A stretch of 64,000 nucleotides of DNA from Pseudomonadaceae bacterium (lineage in GTDB: Bacteria > Pseudomonadota > Gammaproteobacteria > Pseudomonadales > Azotimanducaceae), in NCBI GenBank assembly GCA_024743175.1, contig JANSXA010000014.1:1-64000 (forward strand). The letters run 5' to 3'. The notes under the pieces were generated by a model. The model ran no database searches. It saw only the letters and a program-made list of their open reading frames with translations, and had not been told where the DNA came from. Position 1 is the stretch's first letter. The number at the start of each line of letters is the position of its first letter. This document shows, in pieces, positions 1 through 9,142 of this stretch. A program made the translations under genes and the position numbers.

Positions 1-1
1 C

Positions 2-208
2 TATCGTCCGCAGTTTTACTTCCGTACGACGGATGTAACGGGTGCTTGTGAGCTTCCGAAGGATGTTGAGATGGTGATGCCTGGCGACAATGTGAACATG
101 GTTGTTGAGTTGATCTGTCCGATTGCGATGGACGAAGGCTTGCGCTTTGCGATCCGCGAAGGCGGCCGCACGGTCGGCGCTGGTGTGGTGACGAAAGTCA
201 TCGAGTGA
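2..208 (+). CDS. tuf: Elongation factor Tu, C-terminal fragment
   Basis: Only the last 68 codons lie in the window; the gene runs in from the left edge. The reading frame starts [14 protein letters not shown] and ends with [10 protein letters not shown], which is the C-terminal beta-barrel (domain III) of EF-Tu, including the VMPGDN segment. EF-Tu delivers aminoacyl-tRNA to the ribosome as a GTP complex. It lies upstream of rpsJ, as expected where the rpsL-rpsG-fusA-tuf operon precedes the S10 operon; those other genes would be outside the window. The stop is TGA at 206-208. Confidence 0.97.
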   Translation, partial: YRPQFYFRTTDVTGACELPKDVEMVMPGDNVNMVVELICPIAMDEGLRFAIREGGRTVGAGVVTKVIE

Positions 209-225
209 TTGGATAGGGCTTTTAG

Positions 226-256
226 GGTTATCCGTTTTTTACGGGTAACCTTTTTT
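226..256 (+). terminator. Intrinsic terminator after tuf
   Basis: A 9-bp stem (226-234 with 242-250, one G-T pair) encloses a T-rich loop and is followed by six T residues at 251-256. It lies 18 bases after the tuf stop and should end the upstream str-type operon, separating it from the S10 operon. Confidence 0.75.
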
Positions 257-260
257 AGCC

Positions 261-372
261 GGGATGGGGCAGTGGTTTAACGTTTGGGACCGCTGCGAGT
301 ACATCCATGTACGCTTCGGCGCCGGCATCCCTGCCGGCGACGATCCCAAACGTTAAACCACTGCCCCATCCC
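261..372. repeat. Compound palindrome 1 with 54-nt core
   Basis: A perfect 29-bp inverted repeat (261-289 with 344-372) encloses a 54-nt core (290-343). The core holds two small hairpins: GTACAT-CC-ATGTAC at 299-312 and GCCGGCA-TCCC-TGCCGGC at 321-338. Read on the minus strand, the core is nearly the same as the core of the second palindrome at 463-572, whereas the 29-bp arms are unrelated to that element's arms. It codes for nothing obvious. It could be a REP/MITE-like element or a strong transcript hairpin between tuf and rpsJ. Confidence 0.9.
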
Positions 373-462
373 TACTGTTAACGTGGCTGCATGGGTTAGC
401 GCCTACTCGCCAGCCAGTGAACACCTGTTACCGCGATCGAATCTATGTTGTTGACGCTGCAA

Positions 463-572
463 GGCCCGTGGTGGCTTCTACCCTTGCGGATCGTCGCACG
501 CATGGATGCGTGCGCCGAAGCGTACATGGATGTACCCGCAGCGGTCCGCAAGGGTAGAAGCCACTTCGGGCC
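463..572. repeat. Compound palindrome 2 with 54-nt core
   Basis: A 28-bp inverted repeat with two mismatches (463-490 with 545-572) encloses a 54-nt core (491-544). The core has a hairpin GCACGCA-TGGA-TGCGTGC at 496-513 and a second, GTACAT-GG-ATGTAC, at 522-535. The core has exactly the length of the core in the first palindrome and matches its reverse complement except mainly inside the first hairpin, where changes are compensatory. The arms differ completely from those of the first element. The two elements lie in opposite orientation, 90 bases apart. Confidence 0.9.
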
Positions 573-946
573 GATTAGAACCCAAAAAAACCTAATTCTT
601 ACCCAGAACAGGTGTTGCACCCCCCCACCCACGTCGGTATAGTTCGCGTCCCGCTTTCGGGGCGCCTTGTCATATGAAATTCATAAAAGGATTTCAAACG
701 ATAGAGGTTGGAAAGCAGGAAGAGACGTTTAAGGCAGTAATCCTTTGATCCTAGCTGGCGCTCGTTAAGAGTCAATGCGGTTGGAGCGGATTGATTACGC
801 TGGAAAACGTGGTTACGAGCCACGAGGGCAGTGACCTGATCTTTAACAGGAAGAGTTTCAGACACCTTTAAGCGGTGTGGTCTCAAGCAGGCTGCGGTGC
901 AAAAAAGAGTTTGAAGTAACGTAATTTGGGTTTTGGAGTACGCTAG
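573..946 (+). other. Upstream leader region of the S10 operon
   Basis: No credible gene lies here. The stretch should hold the S10 operon promoter and 5' leader. A TTGTCA at 667-672 could be a -35 element, but I see no convincing -10 at the right distance. Nearer the gene, a small hairpin (ACACC/GGTGT around 862-878) is visible. In E. coli the S10 leader mediates L4 autoregulation; I cannot show that structure here. A Shine-Dalgarno GGAG at 935-938 precedes the GTG start of rpsJ. Confidence 0.4.
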
Positions 947-1258
947 GTGCAGAACCAACGCATTCGAATACGCCTTAAGGCTTTCGATCATCGTTTAATT
1001 GACGTGTCCACGCAGGAAATTGTAGACACTGCTAAGCGCACCGGCGCGCAGGTAAAAGGGCCTATTCCTTTGCCGACGCGTAAAGAGCGTTTCACCATTC
1101 TGGTATCACCGCACGTCAACAAAGACGCGCGCGACCAGTATGAGATCCGTACCCATAAACGTCTCCTGGATATTGTTGAACCCACCGAGAAGACTGTGGA
1201 TGCGCTGATGAAGCTTGATCTTGCAGCAGGTGTGGAAGTACAGATTAGTTTGAATTGA
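947..1258 (+). CDS. rpsJ: 30S ribosomal protein uS10 (NusE)
   Basis: The 103-residue product matches S10 in length and sequence, with the conserved GPIPLPT segment near residues 38-44 and the C-terminal EVQISL. S10 sits in the head of the small subunit and also acts as NusE in transcription antitermination with NusB. The start is GTG at 947, chosen because GGAG lies eight bases upstream and the protein then begins [13 protein letters not shown] like its family. It is the first gene of the S10 operon, but is separated from rplC by an unusually long 221-base spacer. Confidence 0.97.
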   Translation: MQNQRIRIRLKAFDHRLIDVSTQEIVDTAKRTGAQVKGPIPLPTRKERFTILVSPHVNKDARDQYEIRTHKRLLDIVEPTEKTVDALMKLDLAAGVEVQISLN

Positions 1259-1479
1259 TAAAGCGCTGGCTTATCCGAAAGGAGGCCGGCCTTTTTGTAT
1301 AGAGAGACTGGACGGCAATAGTTCGTTCCAGACAAAGAACAAGGCTCCGATAGGGAGCCACTGATAGGCGCAAGCCCGGCTCAGTTCTTCTTATCCCTGA
1401 AGGGAGATGCGAGGAGCGTGAGTTTTTTGCGCTTTGAGAAGAGTCGAACGGCTCTTGTATTTGACCAGGAAGATGACCA
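1259..1479 (+). other. Structured rpsJ-rplC spacer
   Basis: This 221-base spacer has no gene. It holds several hairpins: AAAGG/CCTTT around 1278-1294 followed by five T residues, GGCTCC/GGAGCC at 1343-1359, TCCC-TGAA-GGGA near 1394-1405, and AAGAGTC/GGCTCTT at 1439-1456. A run of six T residues lies at 1423-1428. In E. coli the rpsJ-rplC spacer is only a few tens of bases. It may be a second leader, an attenuator or a processing site; its role is unknown. Confidence 0.5.
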
Positions 1480-2145
1480 ATGGCGATTGGATTGGTAGGT
1501 AGAAAATCAGGAATGACACGGGTCTTCACCGAAGAAGGCGCGTCGGTTGCTGTGACAGTTATAGAAGCTGCACCTAACCGCATTACCCAGATTAAAACCG
1601 GCGACACAGATGGCTACAGTGCCGTTCAGGTGACTGCGGGTGAAGTTAAGCAGAACCGCGTCAGCAAGCCACGTGCGGGGCACTTTGCGAAAGCAAACAC
1701 CGGCGCTGGTCGAGGTCTGTGGGAATTCCGGGCCCTGTTGGATGGGCAGGCGGACGATGAGATGTCAGTTGGCGGTGAGCTTACTGTTGACCAGTTTGAA
1801 GCAGGCCAGAAAATTGACGTGCGCGGTATTTCGAAAGGTAAAGGTTTTGCCGGCGGTATCAAGCGCTGGAATTTCAGCCACCAGGACAACACGCACGGTA
1901 ACTCTATCTCTCACCGTGCGCCGGGTTCAATCGGCCAGTGTCAGACGCCTGGACGCGTATTTAAAGGCAAAAAAATGGCAGGCCATATGGGTGCCGTGAA
2001 AGTCACCACGCAGAACCTTGAAGTCATTCGAGTGGATGCAGAGAAAAACCTGATTCTGGTTAAAGGTGCTGTACCCGGACCTGCTGGTGGGGATGTATAC
2101 ATTCGTCCCGCCGTGAAAGCTAAGAAAGGTGGAGAGCGCTCATGA
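1480..2145 (+). CDS. rplC: 50S ribosomal protein uL3
   Basis: The 221-residue product begins [16 protein letters not shown], the usual L3 start, and carries the central extension [12 protein letters not shown]...[23 protein letters not shown] that reaches towards the peptidyl-transferase centre. The Gln in GQxQTPG is the residue methylated by PrmB in E. coli. L3 is an early assembly protein of the large subunit. AGGA nine bases upstream supports the ATG at 1480; an out-of-frame ATG at 1473 is ignored. The stop overlaps the rplD start by four bases (ATGA). Confidence 0.97.
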   Translation: MAIGLVGRKSGMTRVFTEEGASVAVTVIEAAPNRITQIKTGDTDGYSAVQVTAGEVKQNRVSKPRAGHFAKANTGAGRGLWEFRALLDGQADDEMSVGGELTVDQFEAGQKIDVRGISKGKGFAGGIKRWNFSHQDNTHGNSISHRAPGSIGQCQTPGRVFKGKKMAGHMGAVKVTTQNLEVIRVDAEKNLILVKGAVPGPAGGDVYIRPAVKAKKGGERS

Positions 2146-2747
2146 ACCTGAGTTTGGCAGCAGACGGTGGTAGCGTCGAGGTCTCTGATTCGGCATTTGG
2201 CCGCGAATTTAACGAAGCGCTGGTACACCAGGTTGTTGTTGCGCACATGGCAGGTGCTCGACAGGGTACACGCGCGCAGAAGAACCGCGCCGCGGTCAGC
2301 GGCGGCGGTCGCAAACCCTGGCGCCAGAAGGGTACGGGTCGTGCGCGCTCCGGCACCATTCGCTCGCCGATATGGCGCAGTGGCGGAGTGACCTTTGCAG
2401 CTCAGCCGCAGGATCATTCAACCAAGGTGAATCGTAAGATGTACCGTGGCGCGTTGCAGTGCATCGTCTCGGAGCTTATCCGTCAGGAACGACTCGTCGC
2501 CATCGAATCTTTCAATATCGATGCACCTAAAACCAAAGCCCTTCTGAACCAGCTGAAAAGCCTTGATCTGCGCAGCGTACTCATTGTTACCGAAGAGGTT
2601 GATGAAAACCTCTATCTGGCATCACGCAATGTCAAAGGTGTAGATGTTCGCGATGTTCAGGGTGTAGATCCGGTCAGCCTGATCAGCCACGACAAAGTGC
2701 TGGTGACGGTAGGCGCGCTGAAAAAATTAGAGGAGGCTTTGGCATGA
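2142..2747 (+). CDS. rplD: 50S ribosomal protein uL4
   Basis: The 201-residue product has the long conserved L4 loop, from [20 protein letters not shown] to the segment ending WRSGGVTFA (about residues 44-85), which lines the exit tunnel. In E. coli, L4 also represses its own operon by acting on the S10 leader. The start overlaps the rplC stop, and its own stop overlaps rplW (ATGA), so translation of the three is probably coupled. Confidence 0.97.
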   Translation: MNLSLAADGGSVEVSDSAFGREFNEALVHQVVVAHMAGARQGTRAQKNRAAVSGGGRKPWRQKGTGRARSGTIRSPIWRSGGVTFAAQPQDHSTKVNRKMYRGALQCIVSELIRQERLVAIESFNIDAPKTKALLNQLKSLDLRSVLIVTEEVDENLYLASRNVKGVDVRDVQGVDPVSLISHDKVLVTVGALKKLEEALA

Positions 2748-3040
2748 ATCCAGAGCGTGTTTTTACGGTGTTGCGTGAGCCACATATCTCCGAAAAGGTG
2801 TCTGTGCTGGGCGATGCGTATAACCAGTACGCCTTCAAAGTGTCCACCGATGCAACCAAGGCTGAAATTCGTGAAGCAGTGCAGAAGCTGTTTAACGTTG
2901 AAGTAAAAAAGGTAACCACTGCCAACGTCAAAGGCAAAGTGAAAAAGAACGCCCGTGGTGTTACCCGTAAAAAGAATTGGAAAAAGGCGTACATCACTGT
3001 GGCCCAGGGCCAGGAAATTGACTACATGGTAGTCGATTAG
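2744..3040 (+). CDS. rplW: 50S ribosomal protein uL23
   Basis: This is a 98-residue L23. It has the N-terminal EPHISEKVS segment, the helix [17 protein letters not shown], and the basic [18 protein letters not shown] loop. L23 surrounds the tunnel exit and is the docking site for trigger factor and SRP. The start lies within the rplD stop (ATGA). Confidence 0.96.
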   Translation: MNPERVFTVLREPHISEKVSVLGDAYNQYAFKVSTDATKAEIREAVQKLFNVEVKKVTTANVKGKVKKNARGVTRKKNWKKAYITVAQGQEIDYMVVD

Positions 3041-3071
3041 GTCTAGGTATAAGCGAGTTAGGAATTTTTAG

Positions 3072-3899
3072 ATGGCTGTTGTAAAAGCGAAACCAACTTC
3101 CCCGGGCCGACGGTTTGTCGTCCAGGTTGTTGATAAAGGGCTGCACAAAGGTGCGCCGCATAAGCCTCTGCTTGAGCGTAAAAGCAAAAACGGCGGGCGC
3201 AACAATGCGGGCCGGATAACCACGCGTCATCGTGGTGGCGGTCATAAGCAGCACTATCGAATTATTGATTGGAAGCGCACAAAAGACGGTATTCCTGCGG
3301 TTGTAGAGCGCATTGAGTACGACCCTAACCGTACCGCTCACATTGCGCTGTTGAAATATAAAGATGGCGAGCGTGCCTACATTATTGCGCCTAAAGGCGT
3401 TCAGGCAGGTGACGAGCTGATGAGTGGTTCCAGCGCGCCAATCCGTTCCGGCAACGCCATGGCGCTGCGAAACGTGCCTGTTGGTTCAGTTGTCCACTGT
3501 GTTGAACTGAAGCCGGGCAAAGGCGCTCAGATGGTACGTAGTGCCGGTGGGGCCTGCCAGCTGGTTGCTCGTGAAGGCACCTATGCAACATTGCGTATGC
3601 GCTCAGGTGAAATGCGGCGCGTGTTGACTGAATGTCGCGCAACCCTCGGTGAAGTAGGAAACAGCGAACATAATCTGCGCTCCCTGGGTAAGGCTGGCGC
3701 GACACGTTGGCGTGGACGCAAGCCGACGGTTCGTGGTGTAGCCATGAACCCGGTTGATCACCCGCATGGTGGTGGTGAAGGTAAAACATCCGGCGGCCGT
3801 CACCCGGTTACGCCCTGGGGTGTGCCGACCAAGGGTCACAAGACACGTTCAAACAAGCGTACCGACAAACTCATTGTTCGTCGTCGAGGCAAGCGTTAA
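3072..3899 (+). CDS. rplB: 50S ribosomal protein uL2
   Basis: The 275-residue product is a typical L2. It has the RNA-binding core [19 protein letters not shown] and the C-terminal [20 protein letters not shown] segment, whose histidine lies close to the peptidyl-transferase centre. L2 bridges the subunits and is one of the most conserved ribosomal proteins. The 31-base gap after rplW contains a modest ribosome-binding site. Confidence 0.98.
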   Translation: MAVVKAKPTSPGRRFVVQVVDKGLHKGAPHKPLLERKSKNGGRNNAGRITTRHRGGGHKQHYRIIDWKRTKDGIPAVVERIEYDPNRTAHIALLKYKDGERAYIIAPKGVQAGDELMSGSSAPIRSGNAMALRNVPVGSVVHCVELKPGKGAQMVRSAGGACQLVAREGTYATLRMRSGEMRRVLTECRATLGEVGNSEHNLRSLGKAGATRWRGRKPTVRGVAMNPVDHPHGGGEGKTSGGRHPVTPWGVPTKGHKTRSNKRTDKLIVRRRGKR

Positions 3900-3932
3900 A
3901 CGCTGCCTGGTTAAAGGATAGGAGAAAGCTAA

Positions 3933-4208
3933 GTGCCAAGATCGTTATATAAAGGACCGTTTGTCGACACACACCTGATGAAGAAGGTGGAAGTGGCTGC
4001 GGCGAATAACGAGCGTCGTCCTATAAAGACATGGTCGCGTCGGTCAATGATCGTTCCGGAAATGGTTGGTTTAACCATTGCTATTCATAATGGTCGTCAG
4101 CACGTGCCGGTTCTTGTGAACGAAGACATGGTAGGCCACAAGTTGGGTGAGTTTGCACCAACGAGAACGTATCGGGGCCATGCCGCAGACAAAAAGGCCA
4201 AGCGCTAA
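3933..4208 (+). CDS. rpsS: 30S ribosomal protein uS19
   Basis: The 91-residue product starts with GTG ([19 protein letters not shown]), the standard S19 N-terminus, and ends with HAADKKAKR. It includes the [23 protein letters not shown] core. S19 binds 16S rRNA in the head with S13 and contacts the A-site finger bridge. GGAG at 3921-3924 supports the start. Confidence 0.96.
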   Translation: MPRSLYKGPFVDTHLMKKVEVAAANNERRPIKTWSRRSMIVPEMVGLTIAIHNGRQHVPVLVNEDMVGHKLGEFAPTRTYRGHAADKKAKR

Positions 4209-4246
4209 GCGCTTGCGCCGGGTAAAGACGAGAGATAGGAAATAAA

Positions 4247-4579
4247 ATGGAAGTCAGCGCGTCAGCAAGACGACTCAGAATTTCAGCGCAGAAAGCGCGT
4301 TTGGTTGCTGATCAGGTGCGTGGCAAGCCTGTTGCAGAGGCTCTGGACATCCTCAACTTCAGCACCAAGAAAGGCGCTGTGTTGGTGCGAAAAGTTGTCG
4401 AGTCTGCAATTGCCAACGCCGAGAACAACGAAGGCGCAGATATAGATGAGTTAAAGGTGGCCGGCATCTTTGTAGATGAAGGTCTGACCATGAAGCGTAT
4501 ACGTCCACGGGCCAAAGGCCGTGCGGACAGAATTTTTAAGCGGTCCAGCCACATTACTGTGACTGTGTCTGACGTCTAA
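4247..4579 (+). CDS. rplV: 50S ribosomal protein uL22
   Basis: The 110-residue product has the L22 globular part ([21 protein letters not shown]) and the beta-hairpin segment [21 protein letters not shown] that reaches into the exit tunnel. In other bacteria, macrolide-resistance mutations map to this hairpin; the sequence here looks ordinary. It lies between rpsS and rpsC in the standard order. Confidence 0.96.
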   Translation: MEVSASARRLRISAQKARLVADQVRGKPVAEALDILNFSTKKGAVLVRKVVESAIANAENNEGADIDELKVAGIFVDEGLTMKRIRPRAKGRADRIFKRSSHITVTVSDV

Positions 4580-4603
4580 CAGCCAGAATTTGTTGAGAAA
4601 AGT

Positions 4604-5263
4604 ATGGGTCAGAAAGTACATCCAACCGGTATCCGCCTAGGCATCGTCAAGGATCACACTTCGGTGTGGTACGCGGACAAGAAAACCTACGCGGGTTACC
4701 TGCTTAATGATTTGGCAGTGCGCGATTTTCTGCGCAAGCGCCTGGCAGACGCCTCAATCAGTCGCATCGACATTGAGCGTCCGGCGCAAACTGCTCGGAT
4801 CACTATTCACACTGCCCGACCCGGCATCGTGATTGGCAAGAAAGGTGAAGATGTTGAGCGTCTGCGTGTTGAGCTGGCAAAGCGTATGGGTATGCCTGTG
4901 CACGTCAACATTGAAGAAATTCGCAAGCCTGAGCTTGATGCGCAACTGGTTGCGCAGAATGTGGCTCAGCAGTTAGAGCGTCGCGTGCAGTTTCGCCGGG
5001 CGATGCGACGGGTGATTCAAAACGCCATGCGGCTGGGTGCTGAAGGCATCAAAGTGCGTGTTGCGGGACGATTGGGCGGCGCTGAGATAGCGCGATCCGA
5101 GGTTTATCATGAAGGTCGCGTGCCTCTGCACACGCTTCGGGCAGACATTGACTATTCAACCTGTGAAGCGCTGACAACCTACGGGATTATCGGCATCAAG
5201 GTTTGGATCTTCAAAGGCGAGGTCATTGGTACTGCGGAAGAGCCATCCGCACAACAAGCGTAA
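4604..5263 (+). CDS. rpsC: 30S ribosomal protein uS3
   Basis: The 219-residue product is S3 with its N-terminal KH type II domain; the GxxG loop [10 protein letters not shown] lies near residues 78-87. The C-terminal domain has the conserved segment ending [12 protein letters not shown]3 lines the mRNA entry channel and has helicase-assisting arginines. Length is slightly below the E. coli protein, mostly at the C-terminal tail. Confidence 0.97.
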   Translation: MGQKVHPTGIRLGIVKDHTSVWYADKKTYAGYLLNDLAVRDFLRKRLADASISRIDIERPAQTARITIHTARPGIVIGKKGEDVERLRVELAKRMGMPVHVNIEEIRKPELDAQLVAQNVAQQLERRVQFRRAMRRVIQNAMRLGAEGIKVRVAGRLGGAEIARSEVYHEGRVPLHTLRADIDYSTCEALTTYGIIGIKVWIFKGEVIGTAEEPSAQQA

Positions 5264-5289
5264 GCGGTTGAGTAGACGAGAAAGACAAG

Positions 5290-5703
5290 ATGTTACAGCC
5301 GAAAAGAACAAAATTTAGAAAAATGCACAAGGGCCGCAATCGCGGTCTGGCTGAGCGCGGCAGCAAAGTCAGCTTTGGTGAGTATGGCTTGAAAGCGGTT
5401 GGTCGCGGACGCATGACGGCGCGCCAGATTGAGGCGGGTCGACGTGCAATGGTTCGCCACATTAAGCGTGGTGGTAAAACCTGGATACGCGTTTTTCCCG
5501 ATAAGCCAATTACCAAAAAGCCTTTGGAAGTTCGTCAGGGTAAAGGTAAGGGTAGTGTTGAATATTGGGTGGCATTAATTCAGCCGGGCCGCGTCATCTA
5601 TGAGATGGAAGGCGTGCCGGAAGAAGTGGCTCGTGAAGCGTTTACGCTGGCGGCTGCGAAATTGCCTTTCAAAACAGTATTTGTGAAACGGACGGCGATG
5701 TAA
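5290..5703 (+). CDS. rplP: 50S ribosomal protein uL16
   Basis: The 137-residue product begins [19 protein letters not shown], as L16 does. It contains [13 protein letters not shown] and the [16 protein letters not shown] loop; the Arg in the segment PLEVRQG corresponds to the region hydroxylated by YcfD in E. coli. L16 helps place tRNA in the A and P sites. The TAA stop shares its last base with the rpmC ATG. Confidence 0.97.
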   Translation: MLQPKRTKFRKMHKGRNRGLAERGSKVSFGEYGLKAVGRGRMTARQIEAGRRAMVRHIKRGGKTWIRVFPDKPITKKPLEVRQGKGKGSVEYWVALIQPGRVIYEMEGVPEEVAREAFTLAAAKLPFKTVFVKRTAM

Positions 5704-5894
5704 TGAAAGCCAAAGAGTTGCGCGAAAAGACAGTTGAGGAGCTCGGTGAAGAGCTTTTGCGTATGCGTAAAGACGAGTTTTCTTTGCGTATGCAGTATGC
5801 CAGCGGTCAGCTGGGACAAACACATATGGTCAAAGAGGTTCGTCGCGATATCGCGCGGGTTAAGACTCTGATCAAGGAGAAGGCTAATGGCTGA
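5703..5894 (+). CDS. rpmC: 50S ribosomal protein uL29
   Basis: The 63-residue helical-hairpin protein starts [19 protein letters not shown], typical for L29, and contains the conserved [20 protein letters not shown] motif. It binds beside L23 at the tunnel exit. It overlaps the rplP stop by one base and the rpsQ start by eight bases. Confidence 0.95.
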   Translation: MKAKELREKTVEELGEELLRMRKDEFSLRMQYASGQLGQTHMVKEVRRDIARVKTLIKEKANG

Positions 5895-6165
5895 AGCTAG
5901 CGTTGAGCGCCAGTCTAATCCCCGTACCGTCAGTGGTGTGGTGGTCAGTGACAAAATGAACAAGACCATAACAGTGCGCGTTGAGCGCCGGGTAAAACAC
6001 CCGGTCTACGGCAAGTTCGTACGCAAGTCTGCGAAATTGCATGCACATGATGAAGAGAACACCTGCCAGGTTGGCGATACCGTCACCGTGGTTGAGTGTC
6101 GACCTTTGGCAAAAACCAAAACGTGGATGTTGAAAAGCATCGACGAGCGGGCAGGCGGAGTCTAG
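5887..6165 (+). CDS. rpsQ: 30S ribosomal protein uS17
   Basis: The 92-residue OB-fold protein contains [27 protein letters not shown] and the [18 protein letters not shown] segment, both diagnostic of S17. It is a primary 16S rRNA binder in the body of the small subunit. The start overlaps rpmC, so the two are likely coupled. Confidence 0.96.
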   Translation: MAEASVERQSNPRTVSGVVVSDKMNKTITVRVERRVKHPVYGKFVRKSAKLHAHDEENTCQVGDTVTVVECRPLAKTKTWMLKSIDERAGGV

Positions 6166-6171
6166 CGGACC

Positions 6172-6540
6172 ATGATTCAGACAGAAAGCATGCTGGAAAT
6201 TGCTGATAACAGCGGCGCGCGGAAAGTCCAGTGCATCAAGGTGCTGGGTGGATCCAAGCGTCGTTATGCAGGGATTGGCGACATCATCAAGGTCACCGTA
6301 AAAGAGGCGATTCCACGGGGTCGTGTGCGTAAAGGCCAGGTGATGAACGCCGTTGTTGTAAGAACCCGTAAAGGCGTGAGACGAGCTGACGGTTCCCTGA
6401 TCAAGTTCGATCACAATGCCGCGGTGTTGTTGAACCCACAGAATCAGCCTGTTGGTACGCGTATTTTTGGCCCGGTTACGCGTGAACTGCGTACGGAAAA
6501 CTTCATGCGCATTGTATCGCTCGCGCCAGAAGTGATTTAG
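6172..6540 (+). CDS. rplN: 50S ribosomal protein uL14
   Basis: The 122-residue product begins [20 protein letters not shown], the near-invariant L14 start, and ends [13 protein letters not shown]14 lies at the intersubunit face, forms bridge B8 with 16S rRNA and is the docking site of the silencing factor RsfS, encoded in this window at 27480. It begins the group that forms the spc operon in E. coli; no separate promoter is evident in the six-base gap after rpsQ. Confidence 0.97.
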   Translation: MIQTESMLEIADNSGARKVQCIKVLGGSKRRYAGIGDIIKVTVKEAIPRGRVRKGQVMNAVVVRTRKGVRRADGSLIKFDHNAAVLLNPQNQPVGTRIFGPVTRELRTENFMRIVSLAPEVI

Positions 6541-6557
6541 CGGATATTGAGACGCAC

Positions 6558-6875
6558 ATGTTGAAGATTAAAAAAGATGACGAAGTAGTAGTGCTCACTG
6601 GCCGTGATAAAGGCCGTCGTGGTGAAGTGCTGCGCGTAATGAAAGATGGCCGCCTGTTGGTGGGCGGTATCAATATGGTGAAGAAAGCGACGCGTCCCGA
6701 TCCGAATGCGGGTGAGCAGGGCGGTTTGATCAGCAAGGAAGCACCGATACAGGTGTCTAATGTGGCTATCTGGAATCATGAAGACAGCCGTGCAGACCGG
6801 GTTGGCTTCTCTGTTGATGATGACGGTAAGAAAATTCGCGTTTTCAAATCCAACGGCAAGGCGATTGAGGTTTAG
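6558..6875 (+). CDS. rplX: 50S ribosomal protein uL24
   Basis: The 105-residue product carries the N-terminal KOW motif ([21 protein letters not shown], roughly residues 7-27) and the central [14 protein letters not shown] segment. L24 is an assembly initiator for the large subunit. It lies between rplN and rplE as usual, two bases from the rplE start. Confidence 0.96.
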   Translation: MLKIKKDDEVVVLTGRDKGRRGEVLRVMKDGRLLVGGINMVKKATRPDPNAGEQGGLISKEAPIQVSNVAIWNHEDSRADRVGFSVDDDGKKIRVFKSNGKAIEV

Positions 6876-6877
6876 GC

Positions 6878-7417
6878 ATGGGTAAGTTGCAGAGCGTTTA
6901 TAACAGTGAGATCCGCGCCCAGCTGAAAGAAGACCTGGGGCTTGCGAATATCATGGCGGTGCCACGGATAGAAAAAGTGACACTCAATATGGGTGTTGGT
7001 GAAGCGGTTGCGGACCGTAAAGTTATGGAAGCTGCAGTGGCAGACATGACTGCGATAGCAGGTCAGCGTCCTGTCGTTTGTAACGCACGCAAGTCTGAAG
7101 CGGGTTTCAAAATTCGTGAAGGCTGGCCGATTGGCTGCAAAGTTACGCTGCGCAGTGAGCGTATGTACGATTTTATCGAACGCCTGGTAGGTATTGCCAT
7201 TCCACGTATCCGTGACTTTCGTGGTCTTAATCCGAAGTCGTTTGACGGGCGCGGTAACTTCAGCATGGGTCTTACGGAACAGATTGTTTTCCCGGAAATT
7301 GATTACGACAAGATCGACAAGATCCGTGGTTTGGACATCTGCATAACAACCAGCGCGGAAAACAACGAACATGCACTGGCACTGCTGAAAGCATTTAAGT
7401 TTCCGTTTCGCGTATAG
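6878..7417 (+). CDS. rplE: 50S ribosomal protein uL5
   Basis: The 179-residue product contains [19 protein letters not shown] and the P-site loop followed by [20 protein letters not shown], typical for L5. It organises the 5S rRNA particle with L18 and contacts P-site tRNA. It ends AFKFPFRV, slightly different from the E. coli terminus but the usual length. Confidence 0.97.
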   Translation: MGKLQSVYNSEIRAQLKEDLGLANIMAVPRIEKVTLNMGVGEAVADRKVMEAAVADMTAIAGQRPVVCNARKSEAGFKIREGWPIGCKVTLRSERMYDFIERLVGIAIPRIRDFRGLNPKSFDGRGNFSMGLTEQIVFPEIDYDKIDKIRGLDICITTSAENNEHALALLKAFKFPFRV

Positions 7418-7459
7418 ATTCGGCGAACTGCAAAAAGAGATAGGTAAAAGAGAACAGGT

Positions 7460-7765
7460 ATGGCTAAGACATCGATGATCGAAAGGGAAAAGAAGCGTGC
7501 AAAAATGCGTGCTAAGTACGCGAAGAAGCGTGCCGCCCTGAAAGCTGTTATTGCTGATCGCAATTTGTCTGACGATGAGCGCTGGGATGCGCAGTTGAAA
7601 TTGCAGGCATTGCCGCGTGACGCAAGTCCTGTTCGTGAGCAGCGACGCTGCGGCGTTACTGGTCGTCCACACGGCGTCTACCGAAAATTTGGATTAGCCC
7701 GCAACAAACTGCGTGAAGCAGCGATGCGCGGCGACGTGCCTGGGCTTGTTAAGGCCAGCTGGTAA
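7460..7765 (+). CDS. rpsN: 30S ribosomal protein uS14, zinc-independent type
   Basis: The 101-residue S14 is of the long, zinc-free class. It has the [20 protein letters not shown] segment and the [23 protein letters not shown] terminus, but lacks the two CxxC pairs of the short zinc form. S14 assembles late into the head of the small subunit near S3 and S10. Confidence 0.96.
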   Translation: MAKTSMIEREKKRAKMRAKYAKKRAALKAVIADRNLSDDERWDAQLKLQALPRDASPVREQRRCGVTGRPHGVYRKFGLARNKLREAAMRGDVPGLVKASW

Positions 7766-7780
7766 GAAGGTAATTACAAC

Positions 7781-8173
7781 ATGACGATGCAAGACCCAAT
7801 CTCAGACTTGTTGACCCGCATCCGCAACGCGCAGATGGCAGGCCACAAGAACGTTGAGATGCCTAACTCCAAAATCAAGCGCAGCATCCTTAAAGTGCTG
7901 CTCGATGAAGGGTTTATTGATGGTTATAGCGCTGACGAAGAAGTGAAGTCAGCGTTGAACGTAGACCTGCGCTATCACAATGGCTCTCCTGTTATTGAAG
8001 AGATCAAGCGTGTCAGCCGACCCGGTTTGCGGATCTACAAAGAAAGCGGCGAAATTCCGTCGGTACGTGGTGGATTGGGTGTGGCCATTGTCAGCACCAA
8101 CAAAGGTGTTATGACGGATAAGCGTGCGCGCGCAGCCGGTGTAGGCGGCGAAGTTTTGTGCACGGTCTTTTAG
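7781..8173 (+). CDS. rpsH: 30S ribosomal protein uS8
   Basis: The 130-residue product starts [18 protein letters not shown] and ends GGEVLCTVF, both characteristic of S8. It includes [10 protein letters not shown] and the [13 protein letters not shown] segment. S8 binds the central domain of 16S rRNA, and in E. coli it represses the spc operon by binding mRNA near rplE; I did not identify that mRNA structure here. Confidence 0.97.
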   Translation: MTMQDPISDLLTRIRNAQMAGHKNVEMPNSKIKRSILKVLLDEGFIDGYSADEEVKSALNVDLRYHNGSPVIEEIKRVSRPGLRIYKESGEIPSVRGGLGVAIVSTNKGVMTDKRARAAGVGGEVLCTVF

Positions 8174-8182
8174 GAGTAGACG

Positions 8183-8716
8183 ATGTCACGAGTTGCAAAT
8201 AATCCGGTACAGGTGCCTTCAGGCGTTGAGATAAAGCTCAGCGGTCAGGACCTGTCCGTGAAAGGCTCCAAAGGCGAAATGAAATTTGGTGTGCACAATG
8301 CAGTGATCATTAACCAGGGCGACGGCGAGCTGACATTTGCAGCGCGCAACGGCGATACCGGTTCACGCGCAATGGCAGGCACCATGCGTGCGGTTGTGCA
8401 GAACATGGTCACCGGTGTAACCACTGGTTTTGAGCGCCGTCTGGATCTGCAGGGTGTTGGTTACCGTGCCCAGGCTCAAGGTAGAACATTGACCTTGCAG
8501 CTGGGTTTCTCTCACCCGGTTGTCTACGAGTTACCGGAAGGCATAGAGGCGCAAACGCCGAGCCAGACTGAAATAGTGATTTCCGGCATCGATAAGCAAC
8601 GTGTTGGTCAGGTTTGTGCAGAAATACGCGCGTTTCGTCCACCTGAGCCTTACAAAGGCAAAGGGGTGCGTTATCAGGGCGAATATGTGCGCCGTAAAGA
8701 AGCCAAGAAGAAGTAA
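8183..8716 (+). CDS. rplF: 50S ribosomal protein uL6
   Basis: The 177-residue product is L6 with its two related alpha/beta domains. The second domain holds [23 protein letters not shown] and the C-terminal [26 protein letters not shown]. It lies near the sarcin-ricin loop and factor-binding site. A 75-base gap separates it from rplR, longer than most gaps in this operon. Confidence 0.96.
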   Translation: MSRVANNPVQVPSGVEIKLSGQDLSVKGSKGEMKFGVHNAVIINQGDGELTFAARNGDTGSRAMAGTMRAVVQNMVTGVTTGFERRLDLQGVGYRAQAQGRTLTLQLGFSHPVVYELPEGIEAQTPSQTEIVISGIDKQRVGQVCAEIRAFRPPEPYKGKGVRYQGEYVRRKEAKKK

Positions 8717-8791
8717 GACAGGAACAAGAAAGACAAGCTGATGGGCTGACAGGTCCGCAGTTGTTCGTAACCAAAGTAACGAAACAGATCA

Positions 8792-9142
8792 ATGAATCAA
8801 AAGAATATCAGCAGACAACGCCGCGCACGAAGAGGCCGCATGAAAATGCGCGAGCTTGGAGCAACACGACTGAGTGTGACACGCACTCCGCGTCATATTT
8901 ATGCCCAGGTGTTATCACCCGACGGCGGCACAGTGATTGCGCAGGCTTCTACGTTAGAGAAATCGTTACGTGGTGACGCGACGGGAAATACTGATGCCGC
9001 TGCCAAGGTTGGCGCTCTGGTTGCCGATCGTGCAAAACAGGCAGGCGTAACGGCGGTTGCCTTTGATCGATCCGGGTACAAATACCACGGACGGATAAAA
9101 GCGCTGGCGGATGCCGCCCGCGAAGCTGGTTTGGAGTTCTAG
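8792..9142 (+). CDS. rplR: 50S ribosomal protein uL18
   Basis: The 116-residue product has the basic N-terminus, then [18 protein letters not shown] and the C-terminal [20 protein letters not shown] motif, diagnostic of L18. It binds 5S rRNA together with L5. The gene ends directly against the rpsE ATG. Confidence 0.96.
   Translation: MNQKNISRQRRARRGRMKMRELGATRLSVTRTPRHIYAQVLSPDGGTVIAQASTLEKSLRGDATGNTDAAAKVGALVADRAKQAGVTAVAFDRSGYKYHGRIKALADAAREAGLEF

Noticed and set aside
261-572. CRISPR array.
   Set aside because: Only two elements occur, in opposite orientation, each with its own inverted arms; there is no direct repeat-spacer pattern.
420-616. A 10-bp inverted pair AACACCTGTT (420-429) and AACAGGTGTT (607-616) around palindrome 2.
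   Set aside because: One 10-bp match is not surprising in a region of this size, and nothing similar flanks palindrome 1.
599-991. An open frame of 130 codons on the minus strand upstream of and overlapping rpsJ.
   Set aside because: It has no recognisable protein features, overlaps the leader region, and looks like a chance frame.
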